The position numbers and the translations under genes are program-made. A DNA stretch of 64,000 bases, taken from positions 39,672,125 through 39,736,124 of the forward strand of contig CM055103.1 in assembly GCA_029204225.1 (NCBI GenBank), in the 5' to 3' direction. The notes below the pieces were generated by a model, which was not told where the DNA came from, ran no database searches, and was given only the letters and a program-made list of their open reading frames with translations. Source of the stretch: Diphasiastrum complanatum. Lineage: Eukaryota; Streptophyta; Lycopodiopsida; Lycopodiales; Lycopodiaceae. Shown here piece by piece: positions 53,780 to 64,000 of the stretch (its first letter is position 1; each line of letters opens with the position of its first letter).

Positions 53780-55880
53780 AATTTCCACATAGAGTTGTAT
53801 GAGATAGTGAGGACATGTATGATGCACGGCCCATGTGGATCATCTTTTCCAAATGCACAGTGCATGATGGAAATTGCTCGAAGAACTACTCAAGGAATTT
53901 CATTGATGAAACAACAGTAATGAATGGGTATCTTTCATATAGGCATAGAGACAACAGAGTGAAGGTGCAGTCGCATGGAATAGAATTAGATAACAGGTGG
54001 ATAGTACCGTACAACAAATGCTTGACACTACACATCAATGTAGAGATATGTGTACATATACGCGGTGTGAAGTATTTGTATAGGTACGTGTACAACGGAC
54101 CAGATATGATTATGGCAAAGGTTGTGGAGGTGGTGGTCAACAGTTGGGCCAGTGAATGAGATAGAACAATTTTTGAATGCTCGATATTTCTCTACGAGTG
54201 AGGCTTGTTGGCAACTATTTGGGCTTTCTATGGGTGCTCATAAGCCAATTGTGACTCGACTGGCAGTTCATCTTCTTGGATAGGAGTTGGTTTACTTTAG
54301 TGAGGGAGCTAATTTAGAGGTCGTAGAAGGTCATTCGAGTACCACTTTGACAAAAAAAATTTGAGCTGAATAGGAGCAATTTGGAGGCCCGAGAGTTGTT
54401 GTACCAAGAGTTGTCACGGTTTTACATTTACAATAGGAGACTGCGAAGGTGGATCTTAGAATCAATGCACAGTCCATTCTGACCATTGGACATATGTATT
54501 TTGTCCATCGTCTGAAGGAGAGCGATTTTATTTGCGAGTTTCTTTGGCTCACATCAGAGGTGCAACAAGTTTTGAGGACTTGCGCACAATTGATGGTGAG
54601 TTGTTTTCGCCGTAGATTTCTTGTAAACGACACGATGGAGTTGAGTAATTGCCTGCTGGAGGCGGTGTCATGGGAGACTCCGTCGCAACTTTGGCTCATG
54701 TTCGATGTACTTCTTTTGACATGTGCCCCTTCTGACCCATTAGATCTTTGGAAGAGTATAGAGCCCCATTTAGCAGAGGATTACACGGAGGAGTTAAGAC
54801 AGCCAGTAACATGTGAGACTGTAACTGTGAGTCAGGTTAAGATAGATAGGGCTCTTCTTGACGTGGAGACACACATGTAGGCATTGGGAAAGTCATTGAC
54901 AAATTTTGGCTTCACACTTCCCGATAGCGATATCGAGTTTTCTCCACTATCTCTCGATGAGACCCTTCAGAGGTACTGACATCGAGAGATTGAATGTGGA
55001 TCAGCGCGTGATTTTTGACCGTGTAGTACGTGAGCATGTGGTACGAAGAGTGGGTGGAGTGTTCTTTGTAGATGGCCTGGGTGGTACGGGTAAGACATTT
55101 CTCTATAGTGTCATGTTGTCATATGTGCATGCACAACGTTGGGTAGCATTGGCAATTGCATCATCAGGGATCGTTGCATTGTTAATGAAAGGTAGTGCAC
55201 TCTAGATTAAGGATTCCTCCGACAAAATTGAATAAAAGCTCGACATGCAACATCTCGAAAATGTCTCCATTAGGTAAGCTTTTGATGGCATGTCGATTCA
55301 TTAATTGGGAAGAGGCTCCCATGGTACATAATTATGTCATTGAGTGTGTGGGTAGGTCTCTACGAGACATGGGTATTGATACTCTATTTGGAGGAGTTCC
55401 GATCGTTTTTGGTGGTGATTTCCGTCAGGTTCTCCTGGTGGTACGACGAGGCAGTCGTGCCAGATTGTGAGCGCTTCACTGAAGTGTTCGCGTTTGTGGA
55501 AATATATGGAGGTGCACAGACTGTCAACGAACATGCGCGTTATGAGAGAAGGGAGCCGATAGGAACAAGCAGTCGAGGTTCGCAAAGTATTTGCTGAGTA
55601 TTGGAGATGGTCGTGAGCCCACATTCGTGCAGTGTGGTTTGGATTTGATTTCTTGCCAGAGTGTATGTGTCTAAGGACGTACGATGTGTGTGAATTGATT
55701 TCGTCACTTTTCTTGATATTGCACGACATTACATGGATGTTGATTTTTTTAGAAGCCGTGCAATATTGACCCTGTTGAAGGAAAACGTGGATGAGATCAA
55801 TTCGAAAGTTGTTGAGCAACTTCCTAGTGATGCTCAATGTTTCAAGGGCTCATTTCATACGTTGTTTCGAAACGCGTTTG
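53780..55880 (+). pseudogene. Helitron Rep-helicase, broken
   Basis: Helitrons are rolling-circle transposons encoding a HUH Rep fused to a PIF1-type helicase. In order: the end of the Rep-linked region (CSKNYSRNFIDETTVMNGY, DNRWIVPYNKCLTLHINVEI and VKYLYRYVYNG, 53815-54120); FLNARYFSTSEACWQLFGL (about 54170); a linker with LLLTCAPSDPLDLW; the PIF1 Walker A GGTGKTFLYSVML (about 55082); ASSGIVALL; HSRLRIP; Walker-B-like FGGDFRQVL (about 55420); STNMRVMREGS; and AILTLLKENVDEIN (about 55765). Stops and frameshifts occur at several places and the HUH catalytic motifs upstream are missing. No Helitron terminus was identified. Confidence 0.8.
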
Positions 55881-55884
55881 AAAC

Positions 55885-56960
55885 GACTAGTTCTGGTTTG
55901 AAACATGATTTTTTTTTTTAGGTTTTTTTTTTTTAATGTGTTTTTGAGGGTTTTTGGGGTTTACACATGTCATAGACAGTTTGGTAACAAGTAGATACAT
56001 CTAATTTCATGAGAATGCTCTAGAGAATGCAATTTCAAGAGGAGAAGATGTAGTATGGTGAATCGTGACTATGGTCACTTTCCTCAGTCAATTATTGATA
56101 TTGCCACCATTCATCATACAGTCTCAATTTTCAAACATCCAAGAACTTCCAAAAATTGTAAACAGTAAAGTTACAAACTATAGAACTTACCACTTAGTAC
56201 TTACAAGTTACAAGTTTAGGCATAATGACATTCACATTGGCAGCTTGAACAGGGGGTTTGACAATCATTCCCTACTGTTCATTAGCCGGTGGTGTGGGTA
56301 GTGCAATTGGTGGGTGGTTATGTTTGATATATATGGGTATTGCCTATCAGGTTGCCTTTGAGGGTAGTACTGCCTGTCAGCTGCTTGTACTCGAGGGTTG
56401 TATCTGCACTCGGAGATATTGTGAGCGTTCACAGATGACAATATTTTTCTGTTTTCTCTAAGCGTCGGCATAGCTATGGGCATTCATTGGCAGTGTGGTT
56501 GCCCGTACAGACTAGACATCAAGTGGCCTCTCTTCAGCGGTTGTGGCACCCTGAATACCTGTCCTACACCGTTAACCTTTTGGTCCATAATTCCCAAGAG
56601 CTCAGTGGTGAACTTTTGCAACTGGTTGTTTTGTTGGATTTGTAGGTTTTCCAGTGCTTTAGTGAAGGCGTCAGCAGAAGTTGTAGAGGTAGATATGGAG
56701 CCAACTCTTCTATCTTTCCCTTTCCCTTATCCCGACGGTGCCTTTTTGGATTGATCGCTTGAGCTATCTGACCCACTTCCCGAGCTCTCGTTTGCTTCGC
56801 ATATTAAACTGGCTAATGGGTTGATTAACTGAAGAGTAGCCCCAACAGATTATATTACATTAAATTACCTCAATTGATCTCCATAAAGTATGGTATCTAA
56901 TTAGAAGTTTAAGGAAGATAGCATAATAGACAGGCTTCTAGTATGACTGCAGAGCCTACA
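55885..56960 (-). mobile_element. Possible retroelement gag-like fragments
   Basis: Minus-strand frames between about 56776 and 56265 contain a Ser-rich segment, KALENLQIQQNNQLQKF, and further on SSVNAHNISECRYNPR, which looks like the second half of a zinc knuckle (H-X4-C). This combination is seen in plant gag proteins, but the frames are broken and the first Cys pair is not visible. An alternative is an accessory Helitron ORF. Nothing else was recognised in this interval. Confidence 0.3.
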
Positions 56961-56963
56961 AAC

Positions 56964-58966
56964 CTCCAAAGCAACAATCTGATTAGTGAGAATTTCAATC
57001 TCTGCTGCGGATTTTCTAGTGAGCTCTCTAAATCTTGCATTTTGAATCTCCTTTGTGTTGTCTCAGCCAACAACAAAGCCTGCATCCCAGGTCAAAATTA
57101 GCTTGTAATCCCTCCTACCTCAGAGACCACAGTGAGAAAAAGCTCTTGCTGCAGGGAGTAACATCATAACATAACTTGTAAACACAAAAATGAATTCTTT
57201 GTAGCCAAAGCCACTTTTCTAGAATTTTGTGCAGGTTAAATCTTTCCAGTGCAAGTTAAAACCTTAAGCTACATGCCAAAAAACAACAAGAAATCTTGTC
57301 TGAGCATCAGAGGAAGAATGGATCCAGGATTCCAATGCAAGAGTCCAAAGCTCAGAAGTGTGCAAATAGACTAACAAGATCCTGATAAATATGAAGATTG
57401 ATTCTAAGAATCTTGCCTTCACTACTTCAGGCTGGGCAAAAATTAAAAAATTATATAAGCCCTTAAATACGCTAACTCCAGTGTTTACAAAATACATATT
57501 ATCCTTGGAGTTTACTAGCGTTATAATAACTGTCGAAGGCCTCTTGTCAAGCTCCGACCAAATGTAGCTCATATTGGAGACCCAAGTCTCTCTGTTGATA
57601 AATTCACTCGTCATGTTTATTGAGCATCCATCGTATATCTTAATACAATAATCTAGACTAAACATGTAGTATACCTGCTGAATTGCACTAGAACCCTCCT
57701 TCCGTAACTTGTCAGTTTCCTCTAAAGGTGCACATGCTCATCTGCAGCTGCACGTAATGCTTCTGGATCCTTTTCATGTGCCAAAATAACTTCTTGGACA
57801 AGACATCGAAATATATTGGTATAAAAACACAAACCATTATAGAACTTCGTTTGCAGTTTATAACATTCAACATAAAATTTTGAATTAAAAAATGGATAAT
57901 AAAATGACCAGCCTTTCAAAATGCCTACCTTGTTATTATTGTAAGCTCCAAAGCATCATTGCATCTACAGGTACATATATGCAAACTTGCCTGTCTTGTT
58001 GCCTCACTCTTTGTAGAAATTTCTTCTAGAATAGAACACCTTTGGTTCATCTCTAATAGTCTAGCCTTCAGCTCATCCTGCTTGACCTTTAATTTTGTCT
58101 CTACAATGTCCATGCAGATTTCACATCATACCCTCATAGAATACATAGCTCCAGTCTGCTGAAAAAGAAGCTAAGCATAGGGGTTTTATGGAGTAACTTC
58201 TTGAAATAGAAATAGATAACGTCCTCCAAGAAAATTTAAATTCTTGTCTTCTTGGTTTTAATACTCAGATTAGTCATGTAAAGCTCTTTCCGATACTCTG
58301 ATGCATATAACAAAAATATACCAGTCTCTTTCCATATCTTCCTCTCTTCTTGCAGTTCAATCTGTTGCTGCTCCTTTTGTAAAATACAAGCACTTTGGTC
58401 CTGCAGAAGCTGGCAAATGCAGCCTCTCAATTTTCTGATATATTCCATTATCTGATCATTTCTTTCCTGTTGAGTTAAGATAACTTAGCAATGGTAATTT
58501 CTCTAGACAACACAAAATTAAGACTAAACTGTACTATAACTTTTAAAAAGTTCCAAACTTCCAGTAAAGGACATTGACTAATTATAGTTGTGCATCACAA
58601 GTTATTATCTAGCAAATGACAGTTGAGTTCTATGTATAATCGATGCTCACATCAACAACCTCAATTTACAACAGATAACAAATATGTCAGTTGCTTACAT
58701 TACTGGCAGCTTATAAACAAGAATATTCTAAATTAGAGTTGAATGCTTTGATGCAACAAATCATACTAAAAAAAATTATTAAATATTAGTTCTGGCATCC
58801 TAAAATCAAACTTTGCTTTTCCAGTCATCTTCATGTTCAGCAAAGCCTCCACTTCTTCGGCTGCCATTCTAGTGCCTTCCCAATCCAGTTGTCTCAGACA
58901 TGATAAACTTGGTAAGAAAGGTGGAGTATTAATTCCTGGAGAGTTAACTGCTGAAAGAGCTTTCAC
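56964..58966 (-). pseudogene. KIN-14 kinesin (ATK1-like) N-terminal stalk, truncated
   Basis: KIN-14 kinesins of the ATK1-3 type are minus-end motors with an N-terminal coiled coil and a C-terminal motor. Minus-strand pieces keep the N-terminal order and introns. 58966-58799 reads EEVEALLNMKMTGKAKFDFR, 58466-58322 reads NDQIMEYIRKLRGCICQLLQ, 58113-57991 reads ETKLKVKQDELKARLLEMNQ, 57800-57675 reads EKDPEALRAAADEHVHL and then shifts frame, and 57085-56964 reads NARFRELTRKSAAEIEILTN. ATK1 has '(V)EKLLNEKMK.K.KF...' followed by 'MMDYIKRLR.CI'. One intron donor is GC (CAG|GCAAGT), the first donor is not canonical and two frameshifts are visible. No motor domain follows, so this is a fragment. Confidence 0.55.
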
Positions 58967-58969
58967 GAC

Positions 58970-59855
58970 TAGAAACTTTCACACCTTGTGCATTGACACA
59001 TGGTGTGATTTTTTCTGCAAGCTTTCGCTTCTTAGTTTGTGAGTTACGACATCCACAAACCAAACTTAGAGTAGCGCTACGTAGAATTCAAATAGTACTT
59101 GACCAATAGACCAAATAATTGGATGTGTCCCCTGTAGACAACCTTGGCCTCTTCTGGATTTATGACGAGAAGTGAACAAGCACTTCTGGATTTATGACAA
59201 CAAGTGAACAAGCACTTCTGGATGTTCTGAACAATAGAGTGGCAGTCAAAACTGAGATTTGTAACTTAGACGAAGAGCTGTATATTGCATGTATATATAT
59301 TTTTGGTATATAAACATTTGTAAGAAATATGTGGTTCTGTAGCATTCTACTGATTGATCATTTTGCTAGATAGCTGCTCTGAGTTTTGTATGTTTATGTA
59401 TGGCACGATTATATTTTACCTGGACTACAAAAGTAATAGTTCATAAATCCGGAAACTGTAGTGCCTCTTGCAACTGATGTAGCTAGTAGAATAAAAGTAG
59501 AAATTGACGATAACATAATTCTTCGTTGCCAGGACTACAAAAAATACTTGTTTATAAATCTGAAAATTGTACTGCCCTGCAGCTGATGCAGCTGGCAGAA
59601 ATTGATGATAATTTTTACGTATGATGAATTTTCACTCTTGAAAGTCCAATATTCAACTATCTCGTCCTTTATTTAGATTTATCTAAACTAAGTATTCCAA
59701 ACGCTTTTCTCCCATTTCAAAGTAATGTAGCTTGCTGTTATTCTTACTATTCATCCCATTGCTGGAGTTTTGTGTAACTGGTCTTTGTATAGAGTGACTA
59801 TGATGCAGTCATAATATGAGCATAATCTCGTCCAAAAAGTTGTACCTTATGGATG
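58970..59855. other. Intergenic, nothing recognised
   Basis: Two imperfect repeats of 'ggactacaaaa...tcataaatc..gaaa.tgta' lie at about 59420-59470 and 59530-59580, and 'atttatgac(g/a)a(g/c)aagtgaac' is duplicated at 59158-59215. No gene was seen. Confidence 0.4.
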
Positions 59856-59856
59856 T

Positions 59857-60418
59857 TTGTTTCGAATATATCTCATGACTCGAATAAGAGCCTTCCAATG
59901 TGTAATTCCAGGATTAGCCATGTATTGGCTGAGTGAGCTAACAACAAAAGAGATATCTGGTCTTATACAGACCATTGCGTACATGAGAGATCTGAGTAAC
60001 GATCGATACAGATATTCTCTCATCTGCTCTTCTTCCTGCTTGGTTTGGGAACATTGGTCCTTCGATAGATGCAGGCTTGGATCCATTGGTGAGTGAGCTA
60101 ATTTACAATTCATCAAATTGTATCTGTTAAGAATAATATGAAGATACCTTTGTTGAGTGATGTAGATCAGTCGATTTGCTTTGTCTCTGTGGATTTGAAT
60201 TCCCAAACAGAAGTGAGCTTCGCCCAGATCAGTCATGACGAATTCTGAGAACAGCTTCTGTTTGAATCCTTGACCATATTGGTATTGTTGCTGAAGAGCA
60301 ACGTATCATCAACATACAAGGTGATGATAATGAAGGATTGCTGCACTGACTTCAAATAAATGTTGCAATTAACAGTGCTTGGTTTGAATCCTTGTGAATA
60401 ATTTGTCATGAATTGCAA
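59857..60418 (-). pseudogene. Copia RT C-terminal part, unit 1
   Basis: It reads ITLYVDDTLLFSNNTNMVKD (RT active site YVDD), then after a frameshift near 60233 MTDLGEAHFCLGIQIHRDKA and the RNase H start DISFVVSSLSQYMANPGITH. It ends abruptly at 59857, where unrelated DNA begins. The RNase H catalytic part is missing in this unit. Confidence 0.75.
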
Positions 60419-60424
60419 GACAAA

Positions 60425-61244
60425 TTATATGTCGCGAATGATTCGCGAAGAGCTAGACTGTGCTCGACTTATAATTAGTCGCGAATGATTCGAGAAAGAC
60501 AAGACTAAAAATTAATCTTCTATTACCAGAAAGAGCATCTAGAAAGATCAGACAAAATGAAGAATAAGCATAGCAATATTAACATAGATCTGAACGCAGA
60601 ACAATGAAGTATATCATGTATACATGTCAATAATGCGGTAGAGCACAATACAATAGTGGACAAAACCACGTGCCCTACAAAACTTATCTTGTCTGTAATG
60701 AGGAATGAAGCCTTTTCTCTTAGTCTCTTCTTATCTATTCATCAACTTCATCATCTACTTACATCGTCATTGAATTACACAAATGGTGTTCAATATATAT
60801 CTATACATAATATTACAAGTGTGCTTAGTGAAAGTACAGAGTGGATGTGCTGTCTGTAGGAGATCGTGGGTGGCTGCAATCGTTGTCCAATCTGTTAGCG
60901 CAACTGCATGGGGTGAGCATGAGAAGCGTGCGATGTCAGCCAATGCTGAAGTGAACGTTGGTGATGATGTGAAAAGTGCGTCACTCTTACGAATGGCCTT
61001 AGGATAAGATTTATAGGGTGCCTTAACTTTTAAAGCACCTCCGGCATTCTATAGAGTAGTGTCCCCTTTTCACCTGTCACCATAACCTGTGTAAAAACAC
61101 AGTGTCGCGATTCTTTGGCCTTTTATTCATCTGTGCGAATTTGCGTGTAAATATGCAGATTCCGTGACAACGTTAGGAAATATGCAACATGAATGGAGGC
61201 AGATTAAAATGGAATTTAGGAGAGTAGAAGGAGTGAATCCAACA
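60425..61244 (-). repeat. Truncated LTR, unit 1
   Basis: On the minus strand it begins TGTTGGATTC directly after the purine tract 'agattaagggggg' and follows the solo LTR for about 820 bp. It contains the same imperfect palindromes and lacks the LTR 3' end. Confidence 0.85.
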
Positions 61245-61250
61245 CCCCCC

Positions 61251-61985
61251 TTAATCTGGATCCATACTGAATGCCTTGATCTTCAGACTGAGCAATGCAC
61301 AAAATTTGTTGTGTGCATTAACACTGAGTGCTTTCGTGAAAATGTCTGCAACCATTTCCTGCATTCTGCAGTACGTTAAGCTCACCTCTCTGTCGAGAAC
61401 CTTGCCCCTGATGTAGTGATATCTGATCTCAATGTGCTTACTCCTAGAATGAAATCTAGGGTTGGCCGATAAGGCAATAGCACTTTGATTATCACAAAAG
61501 AAAATTGTAGGGCTGTACTGATACAGATTGATGTCTGATAGCAGATTTCTCAACCAAAATGCTTCCTTAATAGATTGAGAAGTAGCAATGTATTCTGCTT
61601 TAGTGGAAGAAAGTGCGATAGAGGTTTGCTTACGACTGTTCCATGAAATAGGACCGTCGTTGAAAAAGAATGTAAATCCAGATGTGGACTTACAATTGTC
61701 TGCATCTCCTCCCCAGCTTGCATCAGAATAACCACTGAGCTGATGAAGATTGTCGTTGCTGACATCTCCATAGCAGATGCACTGGTCCATGGTAGCTCGA
61801 ATATATCTCATGACTCGAATAAGAGCCTTCCAATGGGTAATTCCAGGATTAGCCATGCATTGGCTGAGTGAGCTAACAACAAGATATCTGGTCTTGTACA
61901 GACCATTACATACATGAGAGATCCGAGTATCGATCGATACAGATATTCTCTCATCTGCTCTTCTTCCTGCTTGGTCTGGGGACAT
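61251..61985 (-). pseudogene. Copia RNase H, unit 2
   Basis: The long open part reads NPGITHWKALIRVMRYIRAT, SGYSDASWGGDADNCKSTSG, ISWNSRKQTSIALSSTKAEY and FCDNQSAIALSANPRFHSRS, then VADIFTKAL and a stop. These are the full Copia RNase H motifs, including D-A-S-W, E-Y and D-N-Q. The join to its RT (62067-62342) is broken by frameshifts, including an 8-bp deletion near 62095, so no functional polyprotein remains. Confidence 0.85.
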
Positions 61986-62066
61986 TGGTCCTTCTACAGA
62001 TGCAGGCCTGGATCCATTGGTGAGTGAGCTAATTTACAATTCATCAAATTGTATATGTTAAGAATA

Positions 62067-62342
62067 TTATGAAGATACCTTTGTTGAGTGATGTAGATTT
62101 GCTTTGTCTCTGTGGATTTGAATTCCCAAACAGAAGTGAGCTTCGCCCAGATCAGTCATGATGAATTCTGAGAACAGCATCTGTTTCGAATCCTTGACCA
62201 TATTGGTATTGTTGCTGAAGAGCAACGTATCATCAACATACAAGGTGATGATAATGAAGGCTTGTTGCACTGACTTCAAATAAACTTTGTAATCAGCAGT
62301 GCTTGGTTTGAATCCTTGTGAATAATTTGTCATTAATTGCAA
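62067..62342 (-). pseudogene. Copia RT C-terminal part, unit 2
   Basis: It reads LMTNYSQGFKPSTADYKVYL, IITLYVDDTLLFSNNTNMVK and FIMTDLGEAHFCLGIQIHRD. The upstream RT, integrase and gag are absent because the frame begins at the LTR junction. Confidence 0.75.
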
Positions 62343-62345
62343 GAC

Positions 62346-63551
62346 AAATTATATGTCGCAAATGATTTGCGAAGAGCTAGACTGTGCTCGACTTATAATT
62401 AGTCGCGAATGATTCGCGAAAGACAAGACTAAAAATTAATCGTCTATTACGAGAAAGAGCAACTAGAAAGATCAGACAAAATGAAGAATAAGCATAGCAA
62501 TATTAACATAGATCTGAACGCAAAACAATGAACTGTATCAGATTAAGCATAGGAGGAGTTCTAAATCCCAAAAAGACCCTTTGTAAAGATTCTTTTTATA
62601 TTTTTTCTCAAATTTTTCTTACACATGGACCAATCAAAACACTCAAATTTGAAATCTACATAACGTAACTTTTTGAGTCCACATTTTGATTCCATACTAA
62701 AAATGGCATAACTTTTTAGTGGTAAGTCCGAATTTAGCGGAGTTTGGTGCATTAGAAAGTGCTCAACAAGGGCTTTCCAATGATATGTTACATGGCATAC
62801 TTTTGAGCTACAATTAAAAAGTTATGGCAAGTCAAAAGTATTAGTGTTATAATATTTTAATAATAAAAAAATCATCTTGCACGAATTTTTAAAGGGTCTT
62901 TTTGGAACTCAAAACTCCTCTAATGTATATCATGTATACATGTCAATAATGCGATAGAGCACAATACAATAGCGGACAAAACCACGTGCCCTACAAAGCT
63001 TATGTTGTCTGTAATGAGGAATGAAGCCTCTTCTTATCTATTCATCAACTTCATCATCTACTTACATCGTCATTGAATTACACAGATGGTGTTCAATATA
63101 TATCTATACATAATACTACAGGTGTGCAGATGTGAAAGTACAGAGTGGATGTGCTGTCTGTAGGGGATCGTGGGTGCTGCAATCGTTGTCCAATATGTTA
63201 GCGCAACTGTGTGGGGTGAGCATGAGAAGCGTGCGACATCAGCCAATGCTGAAGTGAACGTTGGTGATGATGTACAAAGTACGTCACTCTTACGAATGGC
63301 CTTAAGATAAGATTTACAAGGTGCCTTAGCTTTTAAAGCACCTCCAACATTCTGTAGAGTAGTGTCCACTTTTTGCCAATCACCATAACCTGTGTAAAAA
63401 CACAGTGTCGCGATTCTTTGGCCTTTTATTCATCTGTGCGAATTTGCGTATAAATATGCAAATTCCATGACAACGTTAGGAAATATGTAGCATGAATGGA
63501 GACAGATTAAAATGGAATTTAGGAGAGTAGAAGGAGTAAATCCAGCACCCC
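62346..63551 (-). repeat. Truncated LTR, unit 2, interrupted by a MITE
   Basis: This is the same LTR as unit 1, with the 369-bp insertion at 62552-62920. Confidence 0.85.
62552..62920. mobile_element. MITE-like insertion with about 30-bp TIRs, flanked by TA
   Basis: The left end GGAGGAGTTCTAAATCCC continues to 'aaaaagacccttt'. The right end, inverted, is 'gaggagttttgagttcc' then 'aaaaagacccttt'. TA lies on both sides (62550-62551 and 62921-62922). The sister LTR at 60600 and the solo LTR lack it. There is no coding capacity. A TA target and small size suggest a Tc1/mariner-type (Stowaway-like) MITE. Confidence 0.75.
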
Positions 63552-63554
63552 CCC

Positions 63555-64000
63555 TTAATCTGGATCCGTACTGAATGCCTTGATCTTTAGATTGAGCAAC
63601 GCACAAAATCTGTTGTGTGCATTAACACTGAGTGCTTTCGTGAAAATGTTTGCAACCACGTCCTGCGTTCTGCAGTACGTTAAGCTCACCTCTCTGTCGA
63701 GAACCTTGCCCCTGATGTAGTGATATCCGATCTCAATGTGCTTACTCCTAGAATGAAATCTAGGGTTAGACGATAAGGCAATATCACTTTGATTATCACA
63801 AAATAAAATTGTAGGGTTGTACTGATATAGATTGATGTCTGATAGCAGATTTCTCAACCAGAACGGTTCCTTAATAGATTGAGAAGTAGCAATGTATTCT
63901 GCTTTAGTGGAAGAAAGTGCGATAGAGGTTTGCTTATGACTGTTCCACGAAATAGAACCGCTGTTGAAGAAGAATGTAAATCCAGATGTGGACTTACGAT
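63555..64000 (-). pseudogene. Copia RNase H, unit 3 (runs off the window)
   Basis: It reads FCDNQSDIALSSNPRFHSRS, then GYHYIRGKVLDREVSLTYCR and VANIFTKAL, with a stop at 63555. Upstream it continues beyond the window end with the 'ALSSTKAEY' block. It is highly similar to 61251-61797. Confidence 0.8.

Larger units (their letters stand above)
59857..64000 (-). mobile_element. Tandem array of partial Copia units (RT-RNase H-truncated LTR)
   Basis: Read on the minus strand from the window end, the order is: RNase H (64000-63558), LTR (63551-62346, with a MITE), RT tail plus RNase H (62345-61251), LTR (61244-60425), and RT tail (60420-59857). Both LTR-to-RT junctions are the same: the LTR stops about 300 bp before its end and joins RT at FMTNYSQGFKPST. 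A unit of about 1.94 kb has therefore been amplified in tandem after one deletion event. It continues beyond the window. The LTRs match the solo LTR at 25956-27099. Confidence 0.8.

Noticed and set aside
53886-54140. Minus-strand frame in the Helitron region
   Set aside because: It is a shadow of the Helitron coding frame on the + strand.

Overview
This window is nuclear DNA of a land plant with a large, repeat-rich genome. It is AT-rich, has kilobase-scale introns, and contains plant-type Copia, Gypsy, LINE and Helitron sequences and many long GA/CT microsatellites. Nothing seen fixes the lineage. The long introns and a LINE unlike ordinary plant L1 would fit a fern, lycophyte or gymnosperm, but that is inference. 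No rRNA, tRNA, CRISPR or prokaryotic feature was seen.

The one gene that looks intact is a cyclic-nucleotide-gated ion channel (CNGC19/20-like) on the + strand. It has seven coding exons from 16136 to 30941 and encodes about 723 residues. Every exon is open, the phases are consistent and the splice sites are usable. Introns 1 (7.9 kb) and 2 (3.8 kb) are filled with transposons. Intron 1 holds a minus-strand LINE split by a complete Copia-type element (LTRs 19125-19825 and 22998-23698, target duplication AGTTT). Intron 2 holds a 150-bp GA tract, a solo LTR (25956-27099, target duplication CATAC) and a minus-strand Gypsy integrase relic.

Left flank (1-16 kb): degraded Copia gag (minus, about 2-2.9 kb); tandem GC-rich units (4-5.2 kb); a possible core promoter near 5.6 kb; an LTR end with primer-binding site at 7.7 kb; a decayed Gypsy pol (minus, 10.4-12.3 kb); a Copia RNase H relic with an internal duplication (13.7-14.3 kb).

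Centre (31-44.8 kb): fragments of host genes and transposons. They include a LINE tail, a GATA-factor-like N-terminus with a frameshift, a CLSY/DRD1-like SNF2 helicase fragment, unidentified acidic exons with a tandem duplication, a Copia integrase piece cut at a GA tract, a possible three-exon gene at 39.4-40.1 kb, a foldback element at 40.6-40.9 kb, and a 4-copy repeat with telomere-like spacers.

Right part (44.8-64 kb): a decayed Gypsy element (44.8-49.1 kb); an array of LINE copies lying inside (CT)n microsatellite (49.8-52.5 kb); a broken Helitron helicase (53.7-55.9 kb); a truncated KIN-14 kinesin pseudogene (minus, 57-59 kb); and a tandem array of partial Copia units, RT-RNase H-truncated LTR (minus, 59.9 kb to the window end), of the same family as the intronic solo LTR. 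One array LTR carries a MITE-like insertion.

The two most unusual observations are the LINE/(CT)n array and the Copia element that keeps a 718-codon gag-protease-integrase frame although the integrase has lost recognisable catalytic residues.
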